DNA from: Ottelia alismoides
Lineage: Eukaryota > Streptophyta > Magnoliopsida > Alismatales > Hydrocharitaceae
Assembly: GCA_037367405.1 (NCBI GenBank)
Contig: JAZKJV010009631.1
Location: 471,973 to 535,972 of the forward strand
DNA: 64,000 nucleotides
Direction: 5' to 3'
The notes below the pieces were generated by a model. It was not told the origin of the DNA and ran no database searches. It saw only the letters and a program-made list of their open reading frames with translations. Within the stretch, counting starts at the first letter, position 1, and the number at the start of each line of letters is the position of its first letter. Made by a program: the position numbers and the translations under genes. Below are positions 46,924 through 58,805 of the stretch, one piece after another.

Positions 46924-49560
46924 CACTTATGCAATAAGTGCAGAAAGAACAAAGAAAAGAAAAAGAAAGAAAGTGGATTAAGTTTAATTTTTCAAACTTG
47001 TCTTCAAATAATCAAAGTTCGGAGCTTAAGTAGAACCTTTGGAATTTTAGTATGGTTGGAACCCTATTGGGAATCGAATTTGAAATCCAACTGCCTTCGA
47101 CAATCCCAAAACTGTGCTCAAGTCTCCTTAATAACCAGGTCAGAATACTTCAACTCATACGCAAACCCTTACGACTATGAATCTGACTCGTACAGTGTAT
47201 GTGATAGTGGCTCCCCTCAACTGAAATGACAAAGAGACTGACTTCTCTAGCATGACAACCCAGTGATTCCACAATCCAGCAACTTTTCCTCAAGGAACGA
47301 GGTATTCCCTTCTAAGTTCAAGTGGCAACAAGCTCAAGAGGAGGGGTGAAGAGAAGTATGGACAGTAGCCAGTGTAGCTACCTATCCTTGGATGCTTGAC
47401 CGGTGTAGTCAAGTCATCTAGCTGCAGGCTCACATGATTTGACTTTAAATCTCAAGTTTGCTTATTGACATAACAACCTATGTACACTCCGGCAGGCATT
47501 TTATTTTCAATCAGGCATGTCCACTTTTTTGGAGTTTTTTTGCTTTTTTTTGAAAGACTATATACAACAGTATTTACACAAGGAGTTTTTCCTCTTGAGC
47601 CAATAGACTATCCCTCTTTTAAAGCATTATTGCAACCCACACTCTCATGTCTATAGACATCTCTGCTACTGGACGGGTTGGGGTGCACTTCCTTCCCCTA
47701 GACGAGGATAAATGTTCCACTTGTGTGTGTCTCATACCAGCAAATCCAGTCCCCTCATCACTCCAACTGAGTTGAGCCAAGTGAAAGGTGCAGGTGCCCA
47801 AGTAAGGTCATTATTAACAAGTGACGTGCATGTGCTCCGAAATATTCTACTTAGGCAGTCAAAAATCAATTGAACCAAGTCCCGTTCTTCTCAAAGAATT
47901 AAGTCCACTATACCTGAAGTACCTTAATTCTAGTTCCTATAAGGTTCCTGTGATTAAGTAGATTTAAGGTCCAACCAAGCTCGAAACTTCGGATTTTACT
48001 TAGACTTGCTCAATTATCAAACTCAATCCGAAAAATGCAAATGCTATGCTATGCATGAAATATTTTCATGATGCAATTTCCAATTTTGAACTTTTTATGG
48101 ATTTTTGAAAAAGATGATGCAAATGCAATTTTTTGGTGTTTTTTCATAAAGATTTTGCATATGTTTTTTGTATTTTTGGTTTTTCAAATATTTTTGTGAT
48201 TTTTGAAAATAAAATATTTTGGATAAAACTATGTATAAATATTTACATAGGGATGCATCTCAAATTTACAAGAGTTTGTTTTTTTAAGAATTTACAAGGG
48301 GTAAGTGACCATTTTTATAGCCACATATACAAATTAATAAAGAATTTTTAATGTGATGTATATATTCTTCAAAGTTATTTGAAAGCCATTTTACAAACAA
48401 CTTCGAAAATTCAAGTCCAAAATAGTTTTCCAAAGAATTTTTACAAACATGTACACACATTTGAAAATCATTTTACAAAGATTTTTCAAATAATATATAA
48501 ATATTTTTCAAAATATTTTTGCAACCATTTTCAAATCATTTGCAACTAGTTTTTCAAACATTTTATTTCACACAAAATAATAAGTTTTTACAAACAAATT
48601 AATTTTTACAAAGGTTGAAAATATTTGACTAAATGTTTTCCAAATAGTTTTCAAAAGATTTTTCAAAAATATTTTCAAATTATTTTTATAAATTTTGAAA
48701 AAATATTTTTACCTGATTTAATAATCATTATGTACAAAAATTATTTGAGGAATAATATGCATCTTTTAATTAAGTATTTTAATGAATTTTATAAGTATAT
48801 TATATGGTATTTTAGCTATTAAAAATACGAAAGTACGAGTTATGACTAAAGTATATACGCAGTATATGCAACCCCCCTATACTTAGGCTTGAGTTATGTC
48901 CTCATAGATCAGAGAGAAAGAAGAGAAGACATAACTCGTACTGAGTATAGACAAGCCTAAAGAATAAATGAATGGACGAATAAATAATGAATGAGACGCC
49001 GACTGTCCCCCCTATACTTAGGATCAAATAATCCTAATTATAGTAGATTAGTACACAAGGCATGGAGGATCAAGGGTGAATGAACAGATCGTACGCAGAA
49101 CGTCTCCCCCCTATACTTAGGGTAAGATATCCCTAAGTATAGATAAGAAGAGGAGACAATAGAGAGGATCAAAGAATGAAGAACTCGGGGTGCAAACCCC
49201 CCTATACTTAGGACAATGTGTGTCCTAAGTATAGAAGATTGACAAAAAGGGACGACGCCTTTTCTGTAGAAAAAGAGAAATGAAAAGGAAAAGATGGAAA
49301 GAAGAAAAGATAAGTAAAGATAGAATAAGAGATTTGAACAACTCGGGGTAAACATCCCTCCTATACTTAGGACAAAGTATAACCTAAGTATATCGATGAT
49401 GAAGAGGATGACACCTTTTCGGAAGAACAGGAAACCTAAAGAAAGGAAAAAAGTAAATAAGAAAAGATAAAAAGTCAGTAAAAAATGTTTTGATTTGCTT
49501 TGTCTTCTACTGCAGTTATCGAAGTATTCTACTCATCATCTTAAAATCACTTGGATTGAG
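46924..49560 (-). other. 3' untranslated region of G
   Basis: No coding frame. The conserved block shared with A and D lies at about 47330-48010, a TTTTCAAA-rich stretch at 48060-48760, and the stem-loop array at 48872-49392. Layout and length match A. Confidence 0.75.
48872..49392 (-). repeat. Stem-loop array of G (five units, minus strand)
   Basis: Units at 49356-49392, 49197-49234, 49105-49142, 49007-49043 and the long unit 48872-48950. Minus-strand arms are of the CTATACTTAGG/CCTAAGTATAG type, each followed by Gs. In unit 49105-49142 the inner pair is GGG/CCC, and in 49007-49043 GGAT/ATCC. Confidence 0.82.
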
Positions 49561-49592
49561 TCAACAACAGACAAAAAAGTGTCATGTTCAGA

Positions 49593-50790
49593 TTATGGTT
49601 TCAGAAGTTGTACATTGACCACAAAAGGTTGTGCGCCAGCTGACAAATCGGATATCATCATGCTTCCATTGTCATGCACATGTTTTACTGTAAACGGTCC
49701 AGTCCACTTGCTTTTCAGCTTGCTTGGGAAGATCTTTAATTTTTCATCGAACAAACACACCTTCTGACCTGGTTCGAAGGACTTGCAGCGGGTATGCTTG
49801 TCGTGCCACTTTTTAACCCTCCCTGTACATAGTGATGTTATCCTGTGCATAATCTATGAATTCAATAATTTGTTTAGATCCACTTTTCTGCTCTTCCCTG
49901 CTTTCTCAGAGTCCCAGTTGCAGACGTTGATGGCCCATAAAGATTTCTGTATTAGCTCAACGGGCAAGAGGCATGGCTTGCCATACACCAGGCGGTAGGG
50001 AGACATTCCTAATGGTGACTTGTATGCAATTCTGTACGCCCAAAGAACTGAATAAAGTAGCTGACACTAGTTCTTGCAATCCGGATGAACAAGCCTTTGT
50101 AGAATTGCCTTTATCTCCTTGTTTGAGCATTCAGCTAAGCCATTGGATTGTGGGTGTAGGGTGAAGCGACACAATGTTTATGCAAAATTCTTACGTTAGC
50201 TTCTTCACCTCTCTGTTGATGAAATGGCTACCCACATCTGATATTAGAATCTTGAGAATCCTGAATAGTGCAATGATATGATCTCTTAAGAATCGATAGA
50301 TAGACTGACTATCAACGTTCGGGCGGGAATAGCCTCCACCCAGCAACTCACATAGTCAACAACAAATAGAATATTTCATAGCCCTGGTTGTTTGGAAATG
50401 GGCCCATAAAGTCGATTCCCCATGCATCGAAGACATCTGATATCTAAATGAACTTCAGAGGCATTGTATCTCTCATTCCTATGGTGCTGCCCATTTTCTG
50501 GTAGTCAGTGCAATGCTTGACGTAATCTTTTGCATCCTTGAACAATGTAGGCCACAAAGACCACTCTGGAGAACCTTTGTTGTCATCTGTCTGCCTAAAT
50601 GTTGTCCTCCTAATTCTTGATCATGGAAAAGTGCAAGGACACTCGAAATTTCCTCCTGAGGAATACACCTCCTCCAGTTGCAATCGGCCTCCTCACATAA
50701 TAGATATAGATCCTCCTACTGGTAGAAATGGATCTTAGACAGAATTTATCTATTTTCAGCTTTGGCCACTTTTGTGGGGTTCTCTTGGTC
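49593..50790 (-). pseudogene. Integrase of G, broken
   Basis: Minus strand: [19 protein letters not shown] (about 50510-50570), in which the last zinc-binding Cys is Tyr; then [10 protein letters not shown] (near 50410), core blocks in changing frames, and the C-terminal part (49593-49850) with KSKWTGPF. Many stops and shifts. Confidence 0.82.
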
Positions 50791-52535
50791 ACAAGATAGT
50801 TCACAATATCGTGTACCGGGGGAGCAGGGTGACTGACAAAATTGCCTCATCTGGAAAGGTTTCAATGATGGATTGTAAGTTCAGCTCAGGAGATTCAGGC
50901 TTGAGAAATCTGGATAAATGGTCAGCCACCACATTCTTAACTCCATGTTTATCTCAAATTTCAAGGTTAAATTCATGGAGGAGAAGGATCCACCGAATGA
51001 GACGTGTCTTGGCGTCCTTCTTAAGTTGCAAGTACCGAATGGCTGAGTGGTATGTGTAGATGATGACCTTGGACCTGAGGAGATGGGATATGAACTTTTC
51101 CAAGGAAAAAACTACCGCTAGCAGCTCTTTTTCATTACTGTGTAATTTCTTTGAGCTTCGTCGAGCGCTCGGCTAGCATAGTGAATAGAAAATGGGATAT
51201 TATCTTTCCTCTATCCTAGCACAATACCGATGGCATAATCTAATGCATCTGTCATTATCTCGAAGGGTTGTGTCCAAATGGGCAGCTGCAAAACAAAAGC
51301 CAGAGTGATTAGTTCTTTTAGATGATTAAAGACAAGGAGCACACGGTCGTCAATAATGAAATCATTCTCCTTACCTAGCAACTCGGTCAACGGTCTGGCC
51401 AACTTCCTGAAATCTTTGATAAACTGTCGGTAGAAACCGACATGGCCTAAGAAAGACCTGACCTGCTTGGTGGTTGTAGGTGGCTCTAGTTTGGAAATCA
51501 CCTCCACCTTAGTTGGGACAACTTCCATGCCACGTTTAGATACAACGTAACCCAGCACAATTCCTTCAGTCACCATGAAGTTTCTCTTCTCCCACGAGAC
51601 CACCAGATTGACTTCACAACACCTCCGTAAAACTTGGTCTAGATAATCAAGACATTTACCAACGGAATCCTCGTAGATCGAGAAATCTTCCATAAAGACC
51701 TCAAGAAAATTGCCCACCATGTTGGCAAAAACTGCAAGCATATACCTTTGAAATGCGGTGGGGCATTGCATAGCCCGAACGGAATCCGTCTGAAGGTGTA
51801 TGTACCAAATGGACAAGTGAACGCGATCTTCTCTGGATCTTCAGGAGCTATAGAAACTTGATTATATCCAGAGTATGCATCCAAAAAGCAAAAGTATTCC
51901 TTTGCGGCCAGTCTCTCAAGAATTTATCGATGAAGTGCAACAGAAAGTGGTCCTTCTTGGTGGCAAGATTCAGTCTTCTGTAATCCACACACACTCGCCA
52001 AGAAGTCGGTCCTCTGGTCACGATCTCCTCTCCTTTGTCATTCTTCACAATGGTGATCCCTGATTTCTTCGGCACTGCAGTGTAGAGGACTTGCCTATTT
52101 GCTGTCGAAGATGGGATATATGAATCCTGCATCGCACCATTTCTGAATTTCTTTCATAACAACCTCCCGAAGGTTCGGATTCATCCTTCTCTGAAATTTG
52201 TGGAGGGTTTAATGTCTTCTTCAAGGAAAATGCAATGCAAGCATACGGACGAATTGATCCCATGGAGATCCAAAGTTTTCTAAAACTACTACCTTGTAGT
52301 TACGTTCAAGAACCTCCATCAGACGAGATTCTTGGTCTTCGGTCAGATGCGCATTGATGATGACTGGGAACATGTTCGATTCACTCACAAGGATGGCATA
52401 TTTCATATTGGAGGGCAATTTTTTTAGCTCAGGCAAAGTGGAAACTGCCTCGATTGTGAATTCAGCTATCATAACATGTGGTGGTTCTTTCATCTGTTCG
52501 ATGTCCACTGTACTTTTTACTGTCTCTTCATTCAA
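50791..52535 (-). pseudogene. Reverse transcriptase and RNase H of G, broken
   Basis: Minus strand: LPELKKLPSNMKYA (about 52400-52440), SWRVCVDYRRLN (near 51970-52005), and then FMEDF where A has FMDDF (about 51690), so one catalytic Asp is Glu. The thumb has [17 protein letters not shown] (about 51410-51460), then TDALDYAIGIVLG (near 51215-51255) opens RNase H. Several frameshifts, including one before MQCPTAFQR. Confidence 0.88.
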
Positions 52536-53904
52536 AAATTCACAGAACTTTTCAATAGTATCTTCTTCATTGCAGAAATCTTCAATGATCTGCTCTAGAT
52601 CTTGAGGTCACATCATCTCCACAGAAACTTCATCAAGTGAATCAGCTAGAATCTCATCATGATCGATAAGGAAAAATTCGACTGCATTCTCCATTCCTTC
52701 CTTGGGTCAAAGGAATTCATTGATCTCATTATCATCTATAAAGAGTTTGGAATCTTGAATTCGGCCAAAAGTCACAGTCCTCAAAATGATTGATCACCGT
52801 CGCACACGTTGCAGATATCCCCTCTTTGGACTTTGCATCAGACAATGTCTCTATCTTGATTTGTTTTTGATAGAGCCAATGTGATCTCTCTAGTGTCGTA
52901 ATCCGCTTATTGCATTGGTTGTTAGCAGGAAGGCCATCTAAGGATGATTGGGGTGAGGAGCAAAGGTGTGGAGACGTCGATATCTAGCACAACAAAACAA
53001 GCAGGGAACTGCATTCCCTAAACCGTGACGATCACGTCCTCCAACATGCCCTAGGCCGCTTAACGGATTTGTCTGAGAATTGCATAATCATCTTTGTAGG
53101 TTTGAGCGGTCCTAACCCGGATTCAGTAAGCAGTGAAGTTGGCATCAAGTTGGCAGAAGAATCATTGTCGAGCAAAGTGTGTTCAAACTCCTAGTTGAAC
53201 ATCTGATAGTGAACGAGTGGTGCACCCTTATCCGGCTTTTTATATAGGAGACTGCTGATGGCATTAATAGTGGCCATAGTAAGAACATGCTTTTCGAATT
53301 TACCACTTTTACTCCTTGAGTTGTGAGGATGAGACATGTGTCTAGTTGTGCATGCATCTTTTAATCCTTTCTTTACAGCAGACATGTACTCAAGAGCTTT
53401 CATGAAAGGCATATTCAAGACCAAATTTTGAATAATTTCGACAATGGCAGGTACAGACAAAGCATTTTTCAAAATTTTCATTTTTGTGTTTTTTCATTGC
53501 TTCAAGAAAAGTAATATTGACATAATTTGAAACTATATCACTCAAAGTTCTGTCCATATCATTGTGTACAAGTAGATGGCAAAAATGTGTAAACTCATCT
53601 ACAAGTTGTGGACCAAAAAATGGAGTCTCGGTATCGTGCGCTGGATTTGGATCTGTTGCGGGTGTGGAACACTTCAAAACTGGTGATGTGTCACGTGCAG
53701 GCATCTCCAATGCTGGCAAGTCTCCACTGGGTCTGTTGTTGTCATTTTGTGTTTTTGAACTTTCTTCATTTTTTGTAATTTTTCTGTTGGTGTCGCTCCA
53801 AAAATGTCATTCGGCCCTTGTGCTGGCTGGAGTGACGATTCCCCGTCAAATGCGAGATGTTTTCCCTTTGCTGTTGCCGATGGCTGGAGTGTCCTACAAC
53901 TCAT
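52536..53904 (-). pseudogene. Protease and linker of G, broken
   Basis: Minus strand: a Pro/Thr-rich linker (53674-53904), MSAVKKGLKDAC (near 53360-53390), KHVLTMAT (near 53270-53295), the active-site loop as LLDNDSS (near 53160; DSG lost), then the SDKSVKRPR block (near 53055-53080). An acidic linker to RT follows. Stops and shifts throughout. Confidence 0.8.
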
Positions 53905-53999
53905 GAGAATAACAACATTATATAAAAAGCAATTAAAATCACATGAATTGGGTTGGACACTAACGGCTACATGCTCCTTATGTCGAAATTGTTCGTTTT

Positions 54000-55888
54000 T
54001 GCTGCAACCTGAGCAGGAGTGGTCGTTTTTACGGCTGTCAGATCGTTGATCTTCTGGTTCATGTCCACCATATTTTCATTAATTGTTCAAGACAAGCAAG
54101 GATTGGGTTTACCGGTACAATCTCAGAAGATTCTCCCTGCTGGGGTTTCTGATGTTGATAAGGCTGGTGAGACTGTGGTTGGTATCCCTGAGAAAACTGG
54201 TGAGGAGGCGGATGGCAGGAGTACTATGAATTCTAAGGAGGATGTGAAGCAGCCGATTTCTGATGATACCCTTGATTGCGGTACCCGAACTGTTGAGGAC
54301 CATGTTGATAGTTTTGCCTCCAGGGATTGCCTTAATACGGAGGTTGCTGCTGATACGAGGGTTGGAAGGTCTTCAGCCTGCTGCTGTTGGTGATAGGGAC
54401 TACTACCCATGTTCTGACCCGGAGAAATGTCCCTGAAGATGGGTCAGTTGTGCCTCATTATTTCAAACACCATTGATTTCCTAAATCGGTAGCGGAGGTG
54501 GGGAGAACTGCTCAAAATAGGTAGGTTGGGGCTATGGTTGATACACAACCATCTTTGTCTGAGACTACAAGGGATGCTCTGGAACCTGCACATAGTACAT
54601 TTGCTGAACAAGTTAGGGTTGCGGTGGACTCAGCTGAGGTGGCCGGGTCAGTGATGTCTCCTTCTCAGTGAACGTCTCGGCAGTGGAAAACACAGAGTTG
54701 CAAGCATTGATATTCAAAGCTCGGACGAGCTGCTCCAGCTGCGGGGAAATTAAGTCAAGCTTTTCCAAGCCATGGGTCCTCTTCTCAATGACTGATAATT
54801 TCTCGAGGTCATGTGACCTCTTTTCAATGATATCCACTTGGACAGGTGGCTCCCAATGATGCTAAGGTTGGAGCTCTCATCCTTATCTTGGGTGTGGGCA
54901 GCCATGTTGGCAGGCTTGTTGACGATAGTGGGCATCTTTATGTATGAGGATTGAGCGGCCTCTCCTTCAGCCATCTCTTAAAAATTGTTCCAGACGATGT
55001 CCTCGTCCTTGTTAAAATGTGAGTCACCACAAGCGGCGTCGACGAGCTTTTGGCTTTCAAGCGTCAACCCACCAAAGAAGTGTTGCACGAGACTGGTTTT
55101 TGGGATCTCGTGGTGAGGACACGTTTCCTGCAGATCTTTAAATCTTTCCCATGCTTCATGTATAGTCTCGTGGGGCTGTTGACAGAAACTGGAGATGTGG
55201 GCATGCATCTGGTTTATATAACCGAGAGGGTAAATTTGTGGAGAAATGCTGACTATAACTCCTCCCAGGTCATGACCACCTTCCCTAAATGATCGACCCA
55301 ATACAAGTCCTTGTCCTGGAGACTAAGGAAAGACAATCGTCTTAACCATCTCTAGTGGAATGTTGAGGTAATGTGAGGTGGCGCAGATACCGCCAATATT
55401 CTTCAAGTGGATGTATGGTTCTTCAGTGGTTTTCCTGTGAAAGGTGGGAAGCAAAGACAGGAATTACAGCTTCAACTGAAATGGGAATGTATTGGTGGAA
55501 TCTTGATCTATTCGGTGACTCGGTCTGCCCAAGGGTTGTAGGTTCCCTTCATAGTTGGCTTTGGCGTTGGTGGTCATGCTTCCCATCTCTCGTAACAGGG
55601 TCCTTCCACAGAAAAGGCATCTCCAACACCCCCTTGGTTAAACTCATTGTCCGGATTTGGTTCATCCTCTCTACTGCCATCTCTTTCATCATCCCTCCTT
55701 CTCAAATTGTTTAGCATATCTTGGAACGTGGTCTGGAATAGGGTCGGATTGGTCAGCAGTTGTTGGATGGCTTGTATCGAAGCGAGCAGTTGATTGTTGA
55801 CCTCATTTCGTGTAGTGCATTGTCCTTCCCCCAGATTGGCTTCTTCTTCTGGTTGGGGTTGATGTCCCTTCCCTCTTCCACCAGCCAT
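54000..55888 (-). pseudogene. gag: gag of G, broken
   Basis: Starts at the ATG 55886-55888 (MAGGRGKGHQ), with LLASIQAIQQLL and TTFQDMLNNL as in A. The capsid core (54978-55301) has PHETIHEAWERF, HFFGGLTLESQKLVDAAC and the following DSHFNKDEDIVW. The helical segment (54750-54974) and a shortened, frame-shifted Gln/Pro region follow (54000-54600). The start codon is followed, on the plus strand one base later, by the LTR of D. Confidence 0.85.
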
Positions 55889-55889
55889 G

Positions 55890-55910
55890 TGATGAATCTC
55901 GGATTCATCA
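55890..55910 (+). other. Perfect hairpin at the LTR 5' terminus of D
   Basis: TGATGAATC (55890-55898), loop TCG, GATTCATCA (55902-55910): nine pairs starting at the first base of the LTR. E has the same stem with one mismatch, and A and G have seven pairs (TGATGAA/TTCATCA). The terminus is where integrase acts. Confidence 0.65.
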
Positions 55911-57591
55911 CTCTAAATCTCACTTATTAAGCTCCATTCCCTTAAAATCATCAGCATTTCTGCATTTATTCTGCATAATTAGCATTCATGCATGTTTTCA
56001 TAAGAATGTCATTTTATCCATCATTTTTGCACAAAATAAGAAGCCAAAAATCCAAGCCACAGTTGACCTGTAAATAGCCTAATTCCCGGATTTTTAACTC
56101 TCTTCATGCTAACTCCGAATGACACAAAACCACCACCACTGTGTACATATCACTAACAAGAATAAATGAAAAATATAAAAAAATCACTAACCCTGTTAAG
56201 TGGACCAAAAACCCAAACCCTATTTTCAGATTTTCGGACTAAAAGACCCATATCTTCCCATCCAGTGTTCGATTTGACCTACTCACTTTTAAACTAATGT
56301 AAATTCAATTACCTTCAAAACAAGACCAAGTTCGAGTGATTCGGAGTTCGTATGTGAAAGTTGGGTTTTGGGCCTCTTTTGTACATTGTATATTTTAGCG
56401 GTTTTTGACCTGTATTTTATGTACATACTTTCTTAATCAATAAAAATCAAAAAAATTAGATTAAGGTGTCTTTATTTGTCTTTGATTTTTCCATGTTTTT
56501 TCCAGATTTTTATTTGGTTTAAAATTGACAAAAAAATAGAAAACCCAAAAATCAAGGTATTCTATGTGCATGGGATACCCCAAAAATTCACTATCTACAT
56601 TTGACCGATTTTGGCTTTTATGTCTTCATGACGTTTTAGATCTCGTCGAGACGAGCATTTTTTGTGAAGGAACTTTTACGATCTGAGGTCGTTTACTATT
56701 TCTTTTTTATTTTACAAAACAATTCTTTTTCGATTTTTCTAGAGCTAACACGTGGCAGCCTCTGAGGCCGCCACATGTTAGCAGTTTTTGGCCCCTTTTT
56801 TATACTCGTTTTTATTAAAAAAATTAAAAAAACCAGCGCACGTGATATCCGGCCGATTGGACGACCATCTACCTTCGTCTTCAACCTCCCTCCCCCGCAA
56901 ACCTCGCAACCTCCGCTGCCTCGCCGCCAACTACCCTCGTGATATCCGCAACGGCCAACCGCCCCGCGACTTCATCGCACTCCTCCGCGCCCACCACTAT
57001 CCCCCGCTTATCTCGCAACGACTTCCATCGCCGACCCCTTTCCTCTCTTTCCCTATTTAAGAACATCGCCCCCGCCCCCCGTCCAACTCATACGCCGATA
57101 ACATCAACTGCTACAGGTGACGGTGGTGACAGCGCCGTTCTTCTATCCTCTCCAGCGAGATCCGAGGGCACCTGAGGCCCTCGTTGCAGAAGCATCTTCC
57201 AACGGCCCTGCCTTGCTTCGCCATTAGTGTCGAGCCCAGTTACTATCTTCATCAACTACGTGACCTTCGACAACCAACTTCATCTACGACGCTATGACTT
57301 CTCCAACACCTCCGCTCCGTTCATCTTCGACAAAGCCCACCGGACGCCAGCCCTCACCGCCATCACAGACGCGCTGGCTCTACTCCGCCACGCCGCCTGG
57401 GAGCCTCAACACCTCCGACTCCGCCAACGCCTTATCCGACTACCTCCGTACGCCTCTGCCTCAGCCTCGACGACATCTTCATCGACAGCCCCTGACGCTG
57501 AAGGCGCTCCTCATCGGAGCTCTCCTTCGGCTTCGGCCATTCCGCCATTCCTCCGCCGCTCACCGGGTGCGCCAGCCCCAAGGCCCCCTCC

Positions 57592-57779
57592 CACGTGCAG
57601 GGCACGTGCACGGGGGGGAACTTTCATCGAGGCCCCTAGGCAATCTCCCATTTGCAGAGCCACCCCAGGGTCACGTGCTCCGCACGTGACCTGGGTAAAT
57701 TATACGCAGGCCCCCTGCTGTTTCTCCATATCACGCTCAAGACTAGTCACCCAAGGAGCACGTGCGTTGCACGTGCTCC
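57592..57779 (+). repeat. Three CACGTG hairpins in the LTR of D
   Basis: Pair 1: CACGTG 57592-57597 and 57603-57608. Pair 2: CCCAGGGTCACGTG 57664-57677 and CACGTGACCTGGG 57683-57695, one bulge. Pair 3: GGAGCACGTG 57755-57764 and CACGTGCTCC 57770-57779, perfect. All have 5-base loops. CACGTG is the plant G-box core, so a binding site for bZIP/bHLH factors is possible, as is an RNA hairpin. Confidence 0.75.
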
Positions 57780-58788
57780 CGTGGGAAATTTGCATATCAC
57801 CCCCCAGAATTATCGGTAACTACATAAAAGTCCCTCTACATTATTTATTTATTTTATGTAATTACAATCAGACCCCTGTGTTCCTCTGTATTTTTAGACC
57901 TCTTCTTTACCTTATTTTATAATTTCAAAAATAGCATGATGTTTGTCATATCACTCTCTACATTTTGACATATTGTAGACATTTTTGTGATGGATGGTTT
58001 ATTAATAAATAATTGTTTTTGTGGAAATTTGCATATTTTGCCCATTTCGTGCTCTGAAATTCATAGTTAATTAACCATTTTTCTAAAAATCCTCGAAAAA
58101 TCATATATTGTAGAGTTAATTGTGCTTAACATTGTGCCCAAAAAGATTTGCATTTGGCAAACTTTGCCCTGTAAAATCATTTTGCATATTTCATTATTTG
58201 ATTTTTATAGGTATTAGATCTTACATTTTTCAGGTTTAGGATTTTTCTGAGATCCATCACCTAGTGATAGATATTAAATAATTTTATCTCTTGAAAATAG
58301 TAGGTTTAATATTTATTATAATTAAATATTGAAATTCATTTTGTTTACATTTAGAAATTCATAAAAAAATTCATATTGCATCCAAAAATTCCAAAAAAAA
58401 TATAGTGCATTCACTTCATATTTTGCACCATGGCCAAATTTCATATTTTTCAGACATTGTATGATTGAAATTTACATTTTAGTCCCTAAAATAGGCAAAA
58501 TTGCATCCTGCATCCTTATTTGCATTAAAAATTCCAAAAAAAGACCACCTCGAAAACGTGCACGAATTTTGATAGACATGAATCTAGGTTGTTCCTTTGC
58601 CTCCTTGTGATGGACCTTGGGACTTGCTCAAGTAAAATAAACATAAAACCACTCAATTAAAAATTGAATAATTTTCTGGTTATTTCTTAACCGATTCCGA
58701 TCGCCGCCTACAACGAACGACAAACCAAATTTTTGACACGAACAAGATAAAAACAACTTCTTAACTCGGTGATTTCGGACCCGTCAGA

Positions 58789-58805
58789 TGGCGCCATTGC
58801 TGGGG
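58789..58805 (+). promoter_or_regulatory. tRNA-Asp primer site of D
   Basis: TGGCGCCATTGCTGGGG, two bases after the LTR end. Two transitions from the site of A. Confidence 0.88.

Larger units (their letters stand above)
43127..55889 (-). mobile_element. Element G: Athila-like element, 3' LTR to gag start
   Basis: On the minus strand: gag from 55888, protease, RT, RNase H, integrase, 3' UTR with stem-loop array, polypurine tract, and 3' LTR down to 43127. It is the same broad family as A by gag, pol and LTR terminus. Its 5' LTR and primer site lie beyond D, outside the window. All coding parts are broken. Confidence 0.85.
55890..58786 (+). repeat. 5' LTR of D (2897 bases)
   Basis: Starts TGATGAATCTCGG and ends GACCCGTCA, two bases before the primer site. 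It is the same family as solo LTR E. It has a TATTTAAG box candidate at 57054, a GC-rich part (56820-57800) with three CACGTG hairpins, and an AT-rich end. A 231-codon frame (57227-57922) in the GC-rich part is not shared with E and is probably chance. Confidence 0.88.

Noticed and set aside
57227..57922. 231-codon frame in the LTR of D
   Set aside because: Very GC-rich, low complexity, not shared with solo LTR E of the same family.
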